16,906 nucleotides of DNA from Methanobrevibacter thaueri (GTDB lineage: Archaea > Methanobacteriota > Methanobacteria > Methanobacteriales > Methanobacteriaceae). The translations under genes were made by a program, and so were the position numbers. The notes under the pieces are model-generated. The model did not search any database. It was given only the letters and a program-made list of their open reading frames with translations, and was not told the origin of the DNA. The stretch covers positions 1 through 16,906 of the forward strand of contig NZ_SUTK01000034.1 of the NCBI RefSeq assembly GCF_015062905.1. Direction: 5' to 3'. Positions 6,703-13,299 of the stretch are shown in pieces. Numbering within the stretch: position 1 is the stretch's first letter; each line of letters opens with the position of its first letter.

Positions 6703-9128
6703 TTTATCACTCTTTTCATGATTTTTTCGGCAATGATTATAGTGAATGCAACAATAATGATTACCACCCAGTCAATCAATGAGATTGATGTGGTTCTGAA
6801 TATGATCTGCAGTTGCGGCAGGTATATGATCAGCAGTTGAAGCAGGAATGACAGGATAATTGCCAAATAAAGGTAAGTGCTTGGCTTGTCTGAATCCGCT
6901 TTTCTGTTGTACGCGTTAAATAGCTGATACATTACGAATAATGTAAATGCAATTGTCATCGCTTTGCTTTCGCTTGATTTAATGCTCAGCTGATAAGCGA
7001 ATACGGCTATTGTTCCGATTGCCATTACAAGACCTGAAATCAGTATTTCAATAAGGGTCTTTCTGGTCAGAATGTCGCCTGTTTCCGGAGGGCGATGCAT
7101 AAGGTCCTTTTCTGCACCTTCAATGCCTAATGTCTGTGCCGGAGGGCCGTCCATCACAATATTCAGCCATAATAACTGGACCGGATTGAATGGTAGAGGC
7201 AGGTTCAGAAGTGATGTTCCGATAATTGTCAGTATTGCTCCGACATTTGTTGAAACCTGGAACTTGACGAACCTTTTGATGTTGTCATAGATTTTACGGC
7301 CTTCCTTGACCGCCTTGACAATTGTTGCAAAGTCGTTGTTTTCCAGAATCATGTCCGCTGATTCCTTTGCAACATCAGTGCCGTCGCCCATTGCAACTCC
7401 AATTGATGCCTTTTTAAGTGCGGGCGCATCGTTTACTCCATCACCTGTCATTGCAACAATATTTCCTGAACTTTTAAGGGCCTCGACGATTCTCATTTTC
7501 TGTTTTGGCTTTACCCTTGCATACACTTGGATGTCATCCGCAATGGCCAAGTACTCTTCAGTGGTGAGTTCCTCCAGCTGGTCTCCGGTTATTGTCCTTC
7601 CTGTTGTAAGTATTCCGAGGTTTCTTGCAATTGAGCAGGCAGTTTTTTCATGGTCTCCGGTAATCATCTTTACCTTGATTCCGGCCTGCAGACAATCGTC
7701 TACAGCCTTTTTGGCATCTTTTTTCGGAGGGTCCGCCAATCCGAGAAGGCCTGTGAAAGTCAGATTTTCCTCTGTGTCATGGTCGTCTTCAAATTTGTAT
7801 GCAAATCCGATTACTCTCAGTGCATGGCCGCTCATTTCATCAATTTTTTTAATTATAATTTCCTTGCTTTCAGCATCAATTATTTTAATGGTTCCATCAT
7901 AATCTATATATTTGCACTTGTCTAGAATTATTTCTGGAGCACCTTTTGTAAAAATGATATTCTTTTCACCGTTTAGGCTATGTACAGTAGTCATCATTTT
8001 ACGATTACTGTCAAGAGGTATTTCATCAATCCTTCTTAAGTCGCTTTTATGATTTTGGCAGAATTTTAAAATTCCTCCGTCTGTCTGGTCGCCTATGGCT
8101 TCTCCGTTGGAGATGGTGGCATTGTTGCATAGTTTTCCAATTTCCAATGTCCTGTCTTCATTGGTGAAATATGATTCGACAACGGTCATCCTGTTTTCGG
8201 TCAGTGTGCCTGTCTTGTCGCTGCAGATGATTGTACATGATCCTAATGTTTCGACTGACAGCAGTCTTTTCACTATCGCTTGGGATTTTGCCATCTCGGA
8301 CATGCCCAATGCAAGTGTCAGTGTAAGAACCGCAGGTAAACCTTCAGGAATTGCCGCAACGGCAAGGGAAACGGCAGTCATGAATGTCTCGACAAGAGGA
8401 ATGCCCTTGAGGAGTTCCAAAATGAATATTGCAATACAGACTATGATTGCAATCAGTGACAGTGTCTTTCCAAGCCTTCCCACTTTGGCCTTCAGAGGGG
8501 TGTCCTCGTCATCCTCTTGGACAACTTCTGCAATCTCTCCAACATGGGTTTTCATTCCAATCGCTTTCACGACACCTATTCCATTTCCGGAGAGTATATT
8601 GCAGTCCATATAGACCTCATCTTCAATATCCTTTTTGACCGCTTCGGATTCGCCGGTCAGGGATGATTCGTCACATGTGAGGTTATTTGCCTCAATCAGT
8701 ATCAGGTCTGCAGGCACCTTGTCTCCCTCTTCGAGTATCACAAGGTCTCCGATTGTCAGCTCCTCGGAATTTATCTGCTCAATTTTATTTTCCCTTTTCA
8801 CCACTGCGGTCTTGACGATCAGATTCTTTAGGCTTTCAACTGCCTTCTGTGATCTGTATTCCTGAATGAATCCCATGATGACATTTAAAAGAACTGCAAG
8901 CATGATTACGCCTGCATCGATGACATCGCCGATTGCATAGGCGGCAATGGCCGCAACTATTAGAAGACCAATCAGAATATCTACAAATTGGATAAGGAAT
9001 AATTTGATTAATGGGGTCGGCTTTTTCTCTTCAATCTTGTTTAAGCCATACTCCTTTTGCCTTTCAAGGACTTCATTTTTGCTGAGCCCTTCTTTTGATG
9101 AGTCAAATTGAGATAGAACGTTTTCCAT
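6699..9128 (-). CDS. P-type Ca2+/Mn2+-transporting ATPase (P2A, SPCA/PMR1-like)
   Basis: Integral membrane cation pump of 809 residues. P-type ATPase motifs in order: TGES (158-161), PEGLP in M4 (261-265), phosphorylation site DKTGTLT with Asp304, KGAPE (395-399), DPPK (466-469), TGDH (490-493), TGDGVNDAP (561-569). Hydrophobic segments lie at about 43-67, 70-90, 220-240, 247-272 and several after 620. M5 reads NVGA (628-631), with Ala where SERCA has its site-I Glu; M6 reads WLNIVMDGPPAQ, with Asn656, Asp660 and Gln665. That pattern is known from Golgi SPCA/PMR1 pumps, which carry one Ca2+ or Mn2+, so the same is inferred here. Start ATG 9128 with GGTGAT at 9132-9137. It lies between UPF0146 and cbiJ. 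The actual substrate is unproven. Confidence 0.88.
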   Translation of the reverse strand: MENVLSQFDSSKEGLSKNEVLERQKEYGLNKIEEKKPTPLIKLFLIQFVDILIGLLIVAAIAAYAIGDVIDAGVIMLAVLLNVIMGFIQEYRSQKAVESLKNLIVKTAVVKRENKIEQINSEELTIGDLVILEEGDKVPADLILIEANNLTCDESSLTGESEAVKKDIEDEVYMDCNILSGNGIGVVKAIGMKTHVGEIAEVVQEDDEDTPLKAKVGRLGKTLSLIAIIVCIAIFILELLKGIPLVETFMTAVSLAVAAIPEGLPAVLTLTLALGMSEMAKSQAIVKRLLSVETLGSCTIICSDKTGTLTENRMTVVESYFTNEDRTLEIGKLCNNATISNGEAIGDQTDGGILKFCQNHKSDLRRIDEIPLDSNRKMMTTVHSLNGEKNIIFTKGAPEIILDKCKYIDYDGTIKIIDAESKEIIIKKIDEMSGHALRVIGFAYKFEDDHDTEENLTFTGLLGLADPPKKDAKKAVDDCLQAGIKVKMITGDHEKTACSIARNLGILTTGRTITGDQLEELTTEEYLAIADDIQVYARVKPKQKMRIVEALKSSGNIVAMTGDGVNDAPALKKASIGVAMGDGTDVAKESADMILENNDFATIVKAVKEGRKIYDNIKRFVKFQVSTNVGAILTIIGTSLLNLPLPFNPVQLLWLNIVMDGPPAQTLGIEGAEKDLMHRPPETGDILTRKTLIEILISGLVMAIGTIAVFAYQLSIKSSESKAMTIAFTLFVMYQLFNAYNRKADSDKPSTYLYLAIILSFLLQLLIIYLPQLQIIFRTTSISLIDWVVIIIVAFTIIIAEKIMKRVIK

Positions 9129-9132
9129 TGCA

Positions 9133-9522
9133 TCACCTTAAAGTGTAAAAACTGGCCCTTTTGAAATTTTTTAATTTCATTTTAACTTTACCCGTATTTA
9201 AATCTTCGTTTGTCAGTGGCTTTATAATGAGCTGTGAGTCGATTTCAACTGCAAGCTTGACAATGTATGGCTGAAGCTCGCTTGGAGGCCTTATCGAATA
9301 GATCATGTCAATATCTTTGTATAAATCCATATTGGGATTTGTAATGTCATCTCTTATGACTGTTTCGTCCTTTGGATTGATGTCAGTTTTAATTAAATCG
9401 ATATTGTCCTTTGAAGCAAGATAATTTGCAATTTTGTCAAATCTGCCAACAGCAATCTCGGCAATTTTGACATTTCCTGTTCCGGCTTCACTTAGGATAT
9501 ATTCCGCAAAATCGTCCCACAT
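9133..9522 (-). CDS. UPF0146 family protein (Rossmann-like, possible SAM binder)
   Basis: Small archaeal protein of 129 residues without an assigned function. It resembles a minimal Rossmann methyltransferase fold: EIAVGR at 22-27 sits where a SAM-binding motif I would be, TDINP at 46-50 matches the acidic end of strand 2, and the family-typical SIRPPSELQ is at 76-84. The start is ATG 9522, with GAGGAT on the minus strand (9533-9528). Its stop codon lies inside the ribosome-binding site of the downstream ATPase, leaving only 4 bp between the genes, so translation is probably coupled. No catalytic activity can be read from the sequence. The family name is from memory of the conserved motifs. 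Confidence 0.75.
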   Translation of the reverse strand: MWDDFAEYILSEAGTGNVKIAEIAVGRFDKIANYLASKDNIDLIKTDINPKDETVIRDDITNPNMDLYKDIDMIYSIRPPSELQPYIVKLAVEIDSQLIIKPLTNEDLNTGKVKMKLKNFKRASFYTLR

Positions 9523-9552
9523 TTTTAATCCTCGGTTTAATATTTGTCATCA

Positions 9553-9585
9553 AAACTATTAAATACATTGATTTTTATATTTTAA
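9553..9585. promoter_or_regulatory. AT-rich divergent promoter region between UPF0146 and rimI
   Basis: TATTAAATA (9557-9565) is TATA-like on both strands. On the plus strand its centre is about 30 bp before the rimI ATG, which has no ribosome-binding site, suggesting a leaderless rimI mRNA. On the minus strand it is positioned to start the UPF0146 mRNA just before its GAGGAT site. Confidence 0.45.
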
Positions 9586-9591
9586 TTTGCT

Positions 9592-10044
9592 ATGATTGTA
9601 AGGAAATTTAAGCCGAATGATTTAAAGAGAGTTTATGAAATAGAAAACATGTCCTTCAATCAGTCTTACGGCATCAACATGTTTCAGCAGCTGTATGAAA
9701 TGGGTGTCGGTTTTTTGGTTGCAGAGGAAGACGGGTATGTCATTGGATATGTCATATTCTGGATAAAATATGAAAATCAGGGCCATATAATTTCCATTGC
9801 AGTTGACAAGAATTACCGTCGCCATAAAGCTGGAACACATCTGCTTGTAAAGGCAATATCAATATTGTCACTTCTAAACCTCGACACCATATACCTGGAA
9901 GTCAATGAAAACAATACTGGTGCGGTTGAGTTTTACAAGACATTCAATTTTAAAATAGACAGGGTTGTTCCGGGATATTATGAGGATGGTGCAGGGGCCA
10001 TCTTGATGTATCTGCACTTAAATAGAGGTAAAATTCCCCGCTAG
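9592..10044 (+). CDS. rimI: RimI-like N-acetyltransferase (GNAT family)
   Basis: GNAT acetyltransferase of 150 residues. RimI-type enzymes acetylate protein N-termini; archaeal members act broadly on N-terminal residues. The acetyl-CoA pyrophosphate loop is RRHKAGT at 76-82. Strand 4/5 features YLEVNENNTGAVEFYKTF (101-118) include the conserved Glu, Asn and Tyr115, and the C-terminal GYYEDGAGAILM (128-139) is typical of RimI. No ribosome-binding site precedes ATG 9592, and a TATA-like box about 30 bp upstream suggests leaderless translation. The last 27 bp overlap tail-to-tail with the zinc-ribbon gene (10018-10044), so the final residues NRGKIPR may be lineage-specific. Confidence 0.82.
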   Translation: MIVRKFKPNDLKRVYEIENMSFNQSYGINMFQQLYEMGVGFLVAEEDGYVIGYVIFWIKYENQGHIISIAVDKNYRRHKAGTHLLVKAISILSLLNLDTIYLEVNENNTGAVEFYKTFNFKIDRVVPGYYEDGAGAILMYLHLNRGKIPR

Positions 10045-10536
10045 CATTTGCCTGTATTGGGCTATTGCCTCTGGCGGTATGTTTCCGGTAAGATAAAAAA
10101 TGGCTATTAGTGCAATGTAGAACGCGAATATTGCCAGTTGGATATGCCCATGCTTTCTAGCAACAGGGTCCTTTCTGGTTGAAAGGTATATTGCAATGAT
10201 CAGTCCGAGGATTCCACCCAGAATTGAGAAAATGTAACCGAACAGTATCAGCCATCTGCTTGTCCGGTTTTGCCTCTGTTCGGGTGGTCTTTGAACAACC
10301 TCTTTTTGAATAACAATCGGACCGAAATTACTGGTGTTTGTTTTTTCAAATTGTTGCTTAAAGAGTAATGGAGTACCGCATTTGACACAATATTCTGCTT
10401 CAGGGGGATTGTGGAATCCACATAATGAACATGTATCTGGATTAGCTTCAATTTTTGGAAATTCATGTCCGCACTTATAGCAAAAACCGTATTTGTCATC
10501 TGCAGCAGTACCGCATTGAGGGCATCTTCTAATCAT
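10018..10536 (-). CDS. Membrane protein with two N-terminal zinc ribbons
   Basis: Function unknown; 172 residues. Two zinc ribbons start the protein: Cys5/Cys8 with Cys19/Cys22, and Cys36/Cys39 with Cys50/Cys53. A hydrophilic linker (about 55-93) follows, then two hydrophobic helices at about 95-118 and 131-150, joined by a basic loop containing STRKDPVARKHG. The ribbons would thus face the cytoplasm on a membrane anchor. Proteins of this layout are common in Methanobacteriales. The start is ATG 10536 with GTGAT (10544-10540 on the minus strand). Just upstream lies the structured element at 10553-10683, which separates the start from the likely TATA box at 10701-10716. Confidence 0.8.
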   Translation of the reverse strand: MIRRCPQCGTAADDKYGFCYKCGHEFPKIEANPDTCSLCGFHNPPEAEYCVKCGTPLLFKQQFEKTNTSNFGPIVIQKEVVQRPPEQRQNRTSRWLILFGYIFSILGGILGLIIAIYLSTRKDPVARKHGHIQLAIFAFYIALIAIFYLTGNIPPEAIAQYRQMLAGNFTSI

Positions 10537-10540
10537 ATTA

Positions 10541-10798
10541 TCACTTAGTTAATTGAACAACCTCACCTTGTAGAAGATGAGGATTCCTAGATTTTGTTTT
10601 TTTGCTCAATGGGTTAATTGAGTCTTTTCTAGGCAATCTCCGCGGAACCATCGGTTCAACAATCATTATGTGATTGTTATATAGTAATTTAATTACAATA
10701 ATATTTAAATTTAAAGAGGGAGCATTTGAAAAGTATTCCCAATCCCATTTATGCAATTCATCCACAACCTTGAAGAGGTCATGGTATTCTTGCATCAT
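10541..10798 (-). CDS. Doubtful 85-codon open frame across the structured element
   Basis: An open frame from ATG 10798 to TGA 10541 runs through the probable TATA box of the zinc-ribbon gene and through the whole structured element. It has no ribosome-binding site. The first ~30 residues (HDLFKVVDELHKWDWEYF) look protein-like and could be a fragment of an older gene; the remainder is rich in Lys, Arg and Pro and is read from the hairpin region. It matches no family I recognise. It could be accidental, or it could include the C-terminal remnant of a transposon-encoded TnpB. Confidence 0.2.
   Translation of the reverse strand: MMQEYHDLFKVVDELHKWDWEYFSNAPSLNLNIIVIKLLYNNHIMIVEPMVPRRLPRKDSINPLSKKTKSRNPHLLQGEVVQLTK
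10553..10683 (-). mobile_element. Structured ~131-bp element: IS200/IS605-type palindromic mini-element or TnpB RNA scaffold remnant
   Basis: Read on the minus strand, it follows a TTAC tetranucleotide (10687-10684), begins with the hairpin AACAATCA/TGATTGTT (10678-10658), and continues with GAACC/GGTTC (10657-10645). Next comes an outer stem CCTAGA/TCTAGG (10633-10586) enclosing CTCAAT/ATTGAG (10622-10605). It ends with a 9-bp stem CCTCATCTT/AAGGTGAGG (10582-10561, one G-T pair) followed by TTGTTCAA at 10560-10553. TTAC before a left hairpin and TCAA after a right hairpin is the end structure known for IS608-like IS200/IS605 transposons. No tnpA is present. A structured non-coding RNA is the main alternative. 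Confidence 0.5.
10701..10716 (-). promoter_or_regulatory. Probable TATA box of the zinc-ribbon gene
   Basis: ATATTTAAATTTAAAG on the plus strand reads CTTTAAATTTAAATAT on the minus strand. About 25 bp downstream on the minus strand lies the TTAC at the border of the structured element, so transcription would begin at the element and the mRNA would carry it as leader. Confidence 0.4.
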
Positions 10799-10819
10799 TT
10801 AGATAATTATTTATGATTA

Positions 10820-10842
10820 CTTATAAATGTTTTTAAATTTTA
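10820..10842 (+). promoter_or_regulatory. Probable promoter of the 323-residue gene
   Basis: TTATAAAT (10821-10828) and TTTAAATT (10832-10839) are TATA-like boxes 40-60 bp before the ATG at 10880. No strong ribosome-binding site follows, so translation may start from a short leader. Confidence 0.35.
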
Positions 10843-10879
10843 GTAAAATTTATTATGCTCGCATTAGATAGAATAATTA

Positions 10880-11851
10880 ATGATTGAAAAAATCGAGATT
10901 ACACAAAGGTTTAATTTTAAAAGGCTTAATCGCCACTATGAGTGTTTCACCATTGATTTGGTCAACAATAATGCATATTATAAAATTTCCGAGCGCGGAA
11001 GCGGCGATAAATTTTTGAGCGAACACTCCCTTTGTGATGACTCATGGATTGACATACTTGTCGATTTGAGGAAAAGCATGACCAGTGCTATTCATGCATT
11101 TGATGATTCTCAAAAGGACAAATTCCTGCAGGATTTCAATGATTTGAAATTGTTTGAGGACTTTGAATCTGAGGAATTCACTTATTTTGAAAAGATAGAG
11201 CTTATCTATTCCTGCAAGGTCATAATCTATTCGACTGACAATTTCGAGGAATATGACTTCAAGAACAATTTCCCTAGAAACTGGATTGGATTCGGTGAAA
11301 TGCTCGAGGAATTATTTGGTTTTGATGTATTGCACCTCAATTACCAAAGGCAGCTTGTGACTCCACTTTATTTTGACATCAGAAAGGATGGAGTTTACTT
11401 GGAAGATAAATTGCCTCTCAAGACTATTGAGTTTGGCCACTACAGGACATACCCTTATGAACTTCCAAATCCTCGGCTGATCATTAACTTTCCAGAAAAT
11501 AGGATTGACGGATATATTGATAAGGAATTGACCGGCAGTGACCGGGAGCTGATTTTGGAATTGCTTGAGAGATATCATGTCTACATGTGGATTTTTGATG
11601 AGTATCACAGGAAGTCAAATGCCCGTGACCCCGATGATTTGGAAGGCTATGACTGGTATCTGGAAATAGTCTTTGAAGGGGACATCATATGGCACATATT
11701 CGGCTATAATGACTATCCAGACACCTATGTCGGCCTTGCACGGGAGGTAATTGAAATCACAGGCATGGACCTGCTTGAGGTTGATACGATTTCTGATGGT
11801 GATTTGGAGCTTTTCGACAAGTTTGGCAATGAAAAAATCAATGGCAACTAA
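10880..11851 (+). CDS. Unrecognised acidic protein with two related halves
   Basis: I do not recognise a named family. The protein has 323 residues, is acidic and aromatic-rich, and has no signal peptide, membrane segment or cysteine cluster, so it is probably cytoplasmic. It seems to hold two copies of one domain. In each, beta-rich sequence ends with a strand, a Pro-containing turn and a helix: YFEKIELIY...NNFPRNWIGFGEMLEELFGFDVLHL (102-153), and WYLEIVFEG...YNDYPDTYVGLAREVIEITGMDLLEV (259-301). The second copy, with W-x-L-x-I and GYNDYP, resembles short uncharacterised domains of gut bacteria; this is a recollection. Start ATG 10880 lacks a clear ribosome-binding site. The next gene follows after 33 bp on the same strand and is probably cotranscribed. 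Confidence 0.7.
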   Translation: MIEKIEITQRFNFKRLNRHYECFTIDLVNNNAYYKISERGSGDKFLSEHSLCDDSWIDILVDLRKSMTSAIHAFDDSQKDKFLQDFNDLKLFEDFESEEFTYFEKIELIYSCKVIIYSTDNFEEYDFKNNFPRNWIGFGEMLEELFGFDVLHLNYQRQLVTPLYFDIRKDGVYLEDKLPLKTIEFGHYRTYPYELPNPRLIINFPENRIDGYIDKELTGSDRELILELLERYHVYMWIFDEYHRKSNARDPDDLEGYDWYLEIVFEGDIIWHIFGYNDYPDTYVGLAREVIEITGMDLLEVDTISDGDLELFDKFGNEKINGN

Positions 11852-11884
11852 TACATTTTCTAAACTGAATTCAAAGGAGATATC

Positions 11885-12217
11885 ATGAAAAAGGTTAAAA
11901 TAACTATCTTGAAAACAACTCTTCAGGAGGACCTTGCAAAGGAATATGGAATTGAAGGATTGTCCACATGTCCTTTAATGTCTGAAGGCCAGGTTTACTA
12001 CGCGGATTACGCAAAGCCGGAAAATTTCTGTGATGAGGCATGGAAGGCAATATATCAATATGTATTTGCCCTTGCCCATGGAGTTAATGATGTTTGGTAC
12101 TACAATGATTGGATTAAGACTCCCGGTGTTGCAATTGTTTCATGCAATGATGGTTTAAGGCCGGTTATTATGAAATTAGAGGCAACAGATATAGAATCCC
12201 TGCCTGAATCAGATTAG
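11885..12217 (+). CDS. TIGR04076-like uncharacterised protein
   Basis: A 110-residue soluble protein of unknown function. It matches my recollection of the TIGR04076 family, found in methanogens and anaerobic bacteria. Conserved-looking blocks: start MKKVKITILKTT, CPLMSEGQ at 29-36, CDEAWKAIYQYVFALAHG at 49-66, and DWIKTPGVAIVSCNDGLRPV at 75-94. Cys29, Cys49 and Cys87 are possible metal or redox residues, but this is only a guess from their placement in conserved blocks. The start is ATG 11885 with a strong AAGGAGA site (11874-11880). Its stop overlaps the stop of the convergent dihydrouridine synthase by 4 bp (12214-12217). Confidence 0.75.
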   Translation: MKKVKITILKTTLQEDLAKEYGIEGLSTCPLMSEGQVYYADYAKPENFCDEAWKAIYQYVFALAHGVNDVWYYNDWIKTPGVAIVSCNDGLRPVIMKLEATDIESLPESD

Positions 12218-13191
12218 CTGACAAGTTCGATATACTCTTCAAGCAGATCGAAGAGTTCTTCTTTAGTATTCATTTTAAATATTCTTGGCTTTATTTCGGA
12301 GCTTCTCCACTGGCCCTTAAGATAGTATGCCGTATGGGTTCTCATCTTGTGCATCGCAACCTTTTCGGGTCTGATTTGGCTTAGCAATTCGGCATGCTGT
12401 TTAATCATTTCGATTTTTTGGTCCAATGTGATTTCTTCAGGTTCTGTTCCATCATCCAGATAATCGATGCACTGCCTTATGAGCCATGGGTTTCCAAGAA
12501 CCCCTCTGCCGATCATCACTGCATCGCAACCGGTTTTGTCAATCATTTCACGGGCATCATAACATGACCAGATGTCTCCGTTACCGATGACAGGTATTGA
12601 AAGGGATTCCTTGACTTCCTTGATTATTGACCAGTCGGCGCTTTCACCGTATCTTTGCTCTCTTGTCCGTGGATGGACGGTTATTGCTGATGCCCCTGCA
12701 TCCTCAACGATTCCCGCAACTTCAAGGGCATTTATGCAGTTGCTGTCCCATCCGCTTCTGATTTTTGCTGTCACAGGTACGCTGACGCTTTTAACAACAG
12801 CCTCCACGATTTCACCTATCTTTGGAGGGTTTTTAAGAAGTGCGCTTCCTGCCTGGGACCTCACCGCCACCTTTGGAACAGGGCATCCCATGTTGATGTC
12901 AATGATGTCAGGCTTCATGGTCTCCTCAATGTATTTTGCGGCTATTTTGAATGATTCGACTTCCGCTCCAAAAATCTGCTGGGAAATTGGTCTTTCATAA
13001 TCTGTCATATAAAGCATTTCCTGTGTTCTTGTGTTTTCATACATTATTGCCTTATCTGACACCATTTCAGTTTCAATCAGTCCGCATCCCATTGATTTGG
13101 CTATTCTTCTGAATGCCGAATCGCATATTCCTGCCATGGGTGCAAGGACCACCTGGTTGTCAATTTCAACATTTCCAATTTTCCATTTCAT
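12214..13191 (-). CDS. dus: tRNA-dihydrouridine synthase (Dus family)
   Basis: FMN enzyme that reduces specific uridines in tRNA to dihydrouridine. With ATG 13191 as start it has 325 residues, normal for the family. FMN-barrel features: APMAGICDSAFR near the N-terminus, catalytic Cys103 in DINMGCPVPKV, the Lys of TAKIRSGW (about 143), HPRTREQRYGESADW, GNGDI and IGRGVLGNPW. A C-terminal helical tRNA-binding domain follows. An in-frame GTG at 13200 would add three residues, but it lies within the probable binding site GTGA, so ATG is preferred. The gene converges on the TIGR04076-like gene with a 4-bp stop overlap and diverges from prf1 across about 110 bp of AT-rich sequence. Its exact target uridine cannot be told. 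Confidence 0.93.
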   Translation of the reverse strand: MKWKIGNVEIDNQVVLAPMAGICDSAFRRIAKSMGCGLIETEMVSDKAIMYENTRTQEMLYMTDYERPISQQIFGAEVESFKIAAKYIEETMKPDIIDINMGCPVPKVAVRSQAGSALLKNPPKIGEIVEAVVKSVSVPVTAKIRSGWDSNCINALEVAGIVEDAGASAITVHPRTREQRYGESADWSIIKEVKESLSIPVIGNGDIWSCYDAREMIDKTGCDAVMIGRGVLGNPWLIRQCIDYLDDGTEPEEITLDQKIEMIKQHAELLSQIRPEKVAMHKMRTHTAYYLKGQWRSSEIKPRIFKMNTKEELFDLLEEYIELVS

Positions 13192-13235
13192 AGAAGTCAC
13201 GTTAAATTATCTGATTTTTCCTTGTTTTTTCATTA

Positions 13236-13285
13236 ATTATTTATATTTGTAATTATATAATTTATACTATTATATTAATTTAATT
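13236..13285. promoter_or_regulatory. Divergent promoter region of dus and prf1
   Basis: The region between dus and prf1 is almost pure A/T. TTTATAT (13241-13247) reads as ATATAAA on the minus strand at a fitting distance for dus. TTTATA (13260-13265) is a candidate for prf1. The boxes cannot be assigned firmly because the whole stretch is TATA-like. Confidence 0.35.
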
Positions 13286-13299
13286 ATTATAGGGATAAC

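Noticed and set aside
7306..7902. Long plus-strand frames opposite the ATPase
   Set aside because: They mirror conserved ATPase motifs on the other strand, are Ser-rich and have no start signals; shadows of the real gene.
6699..9128. ATPase as degenerate pump because the SERCA site-I Glu is missing
   Set aside because: All catalytic motifs are intact and the substitution is the normal pattern of SPCA/PMR1-type pumps.
12214..12217. 4-bp overlap of stop codons of the TIGR04076-like gene and dus as a regulatory device
   Set aside because: Simple convergent packing; no hairpin or other signal is seen at the junction.
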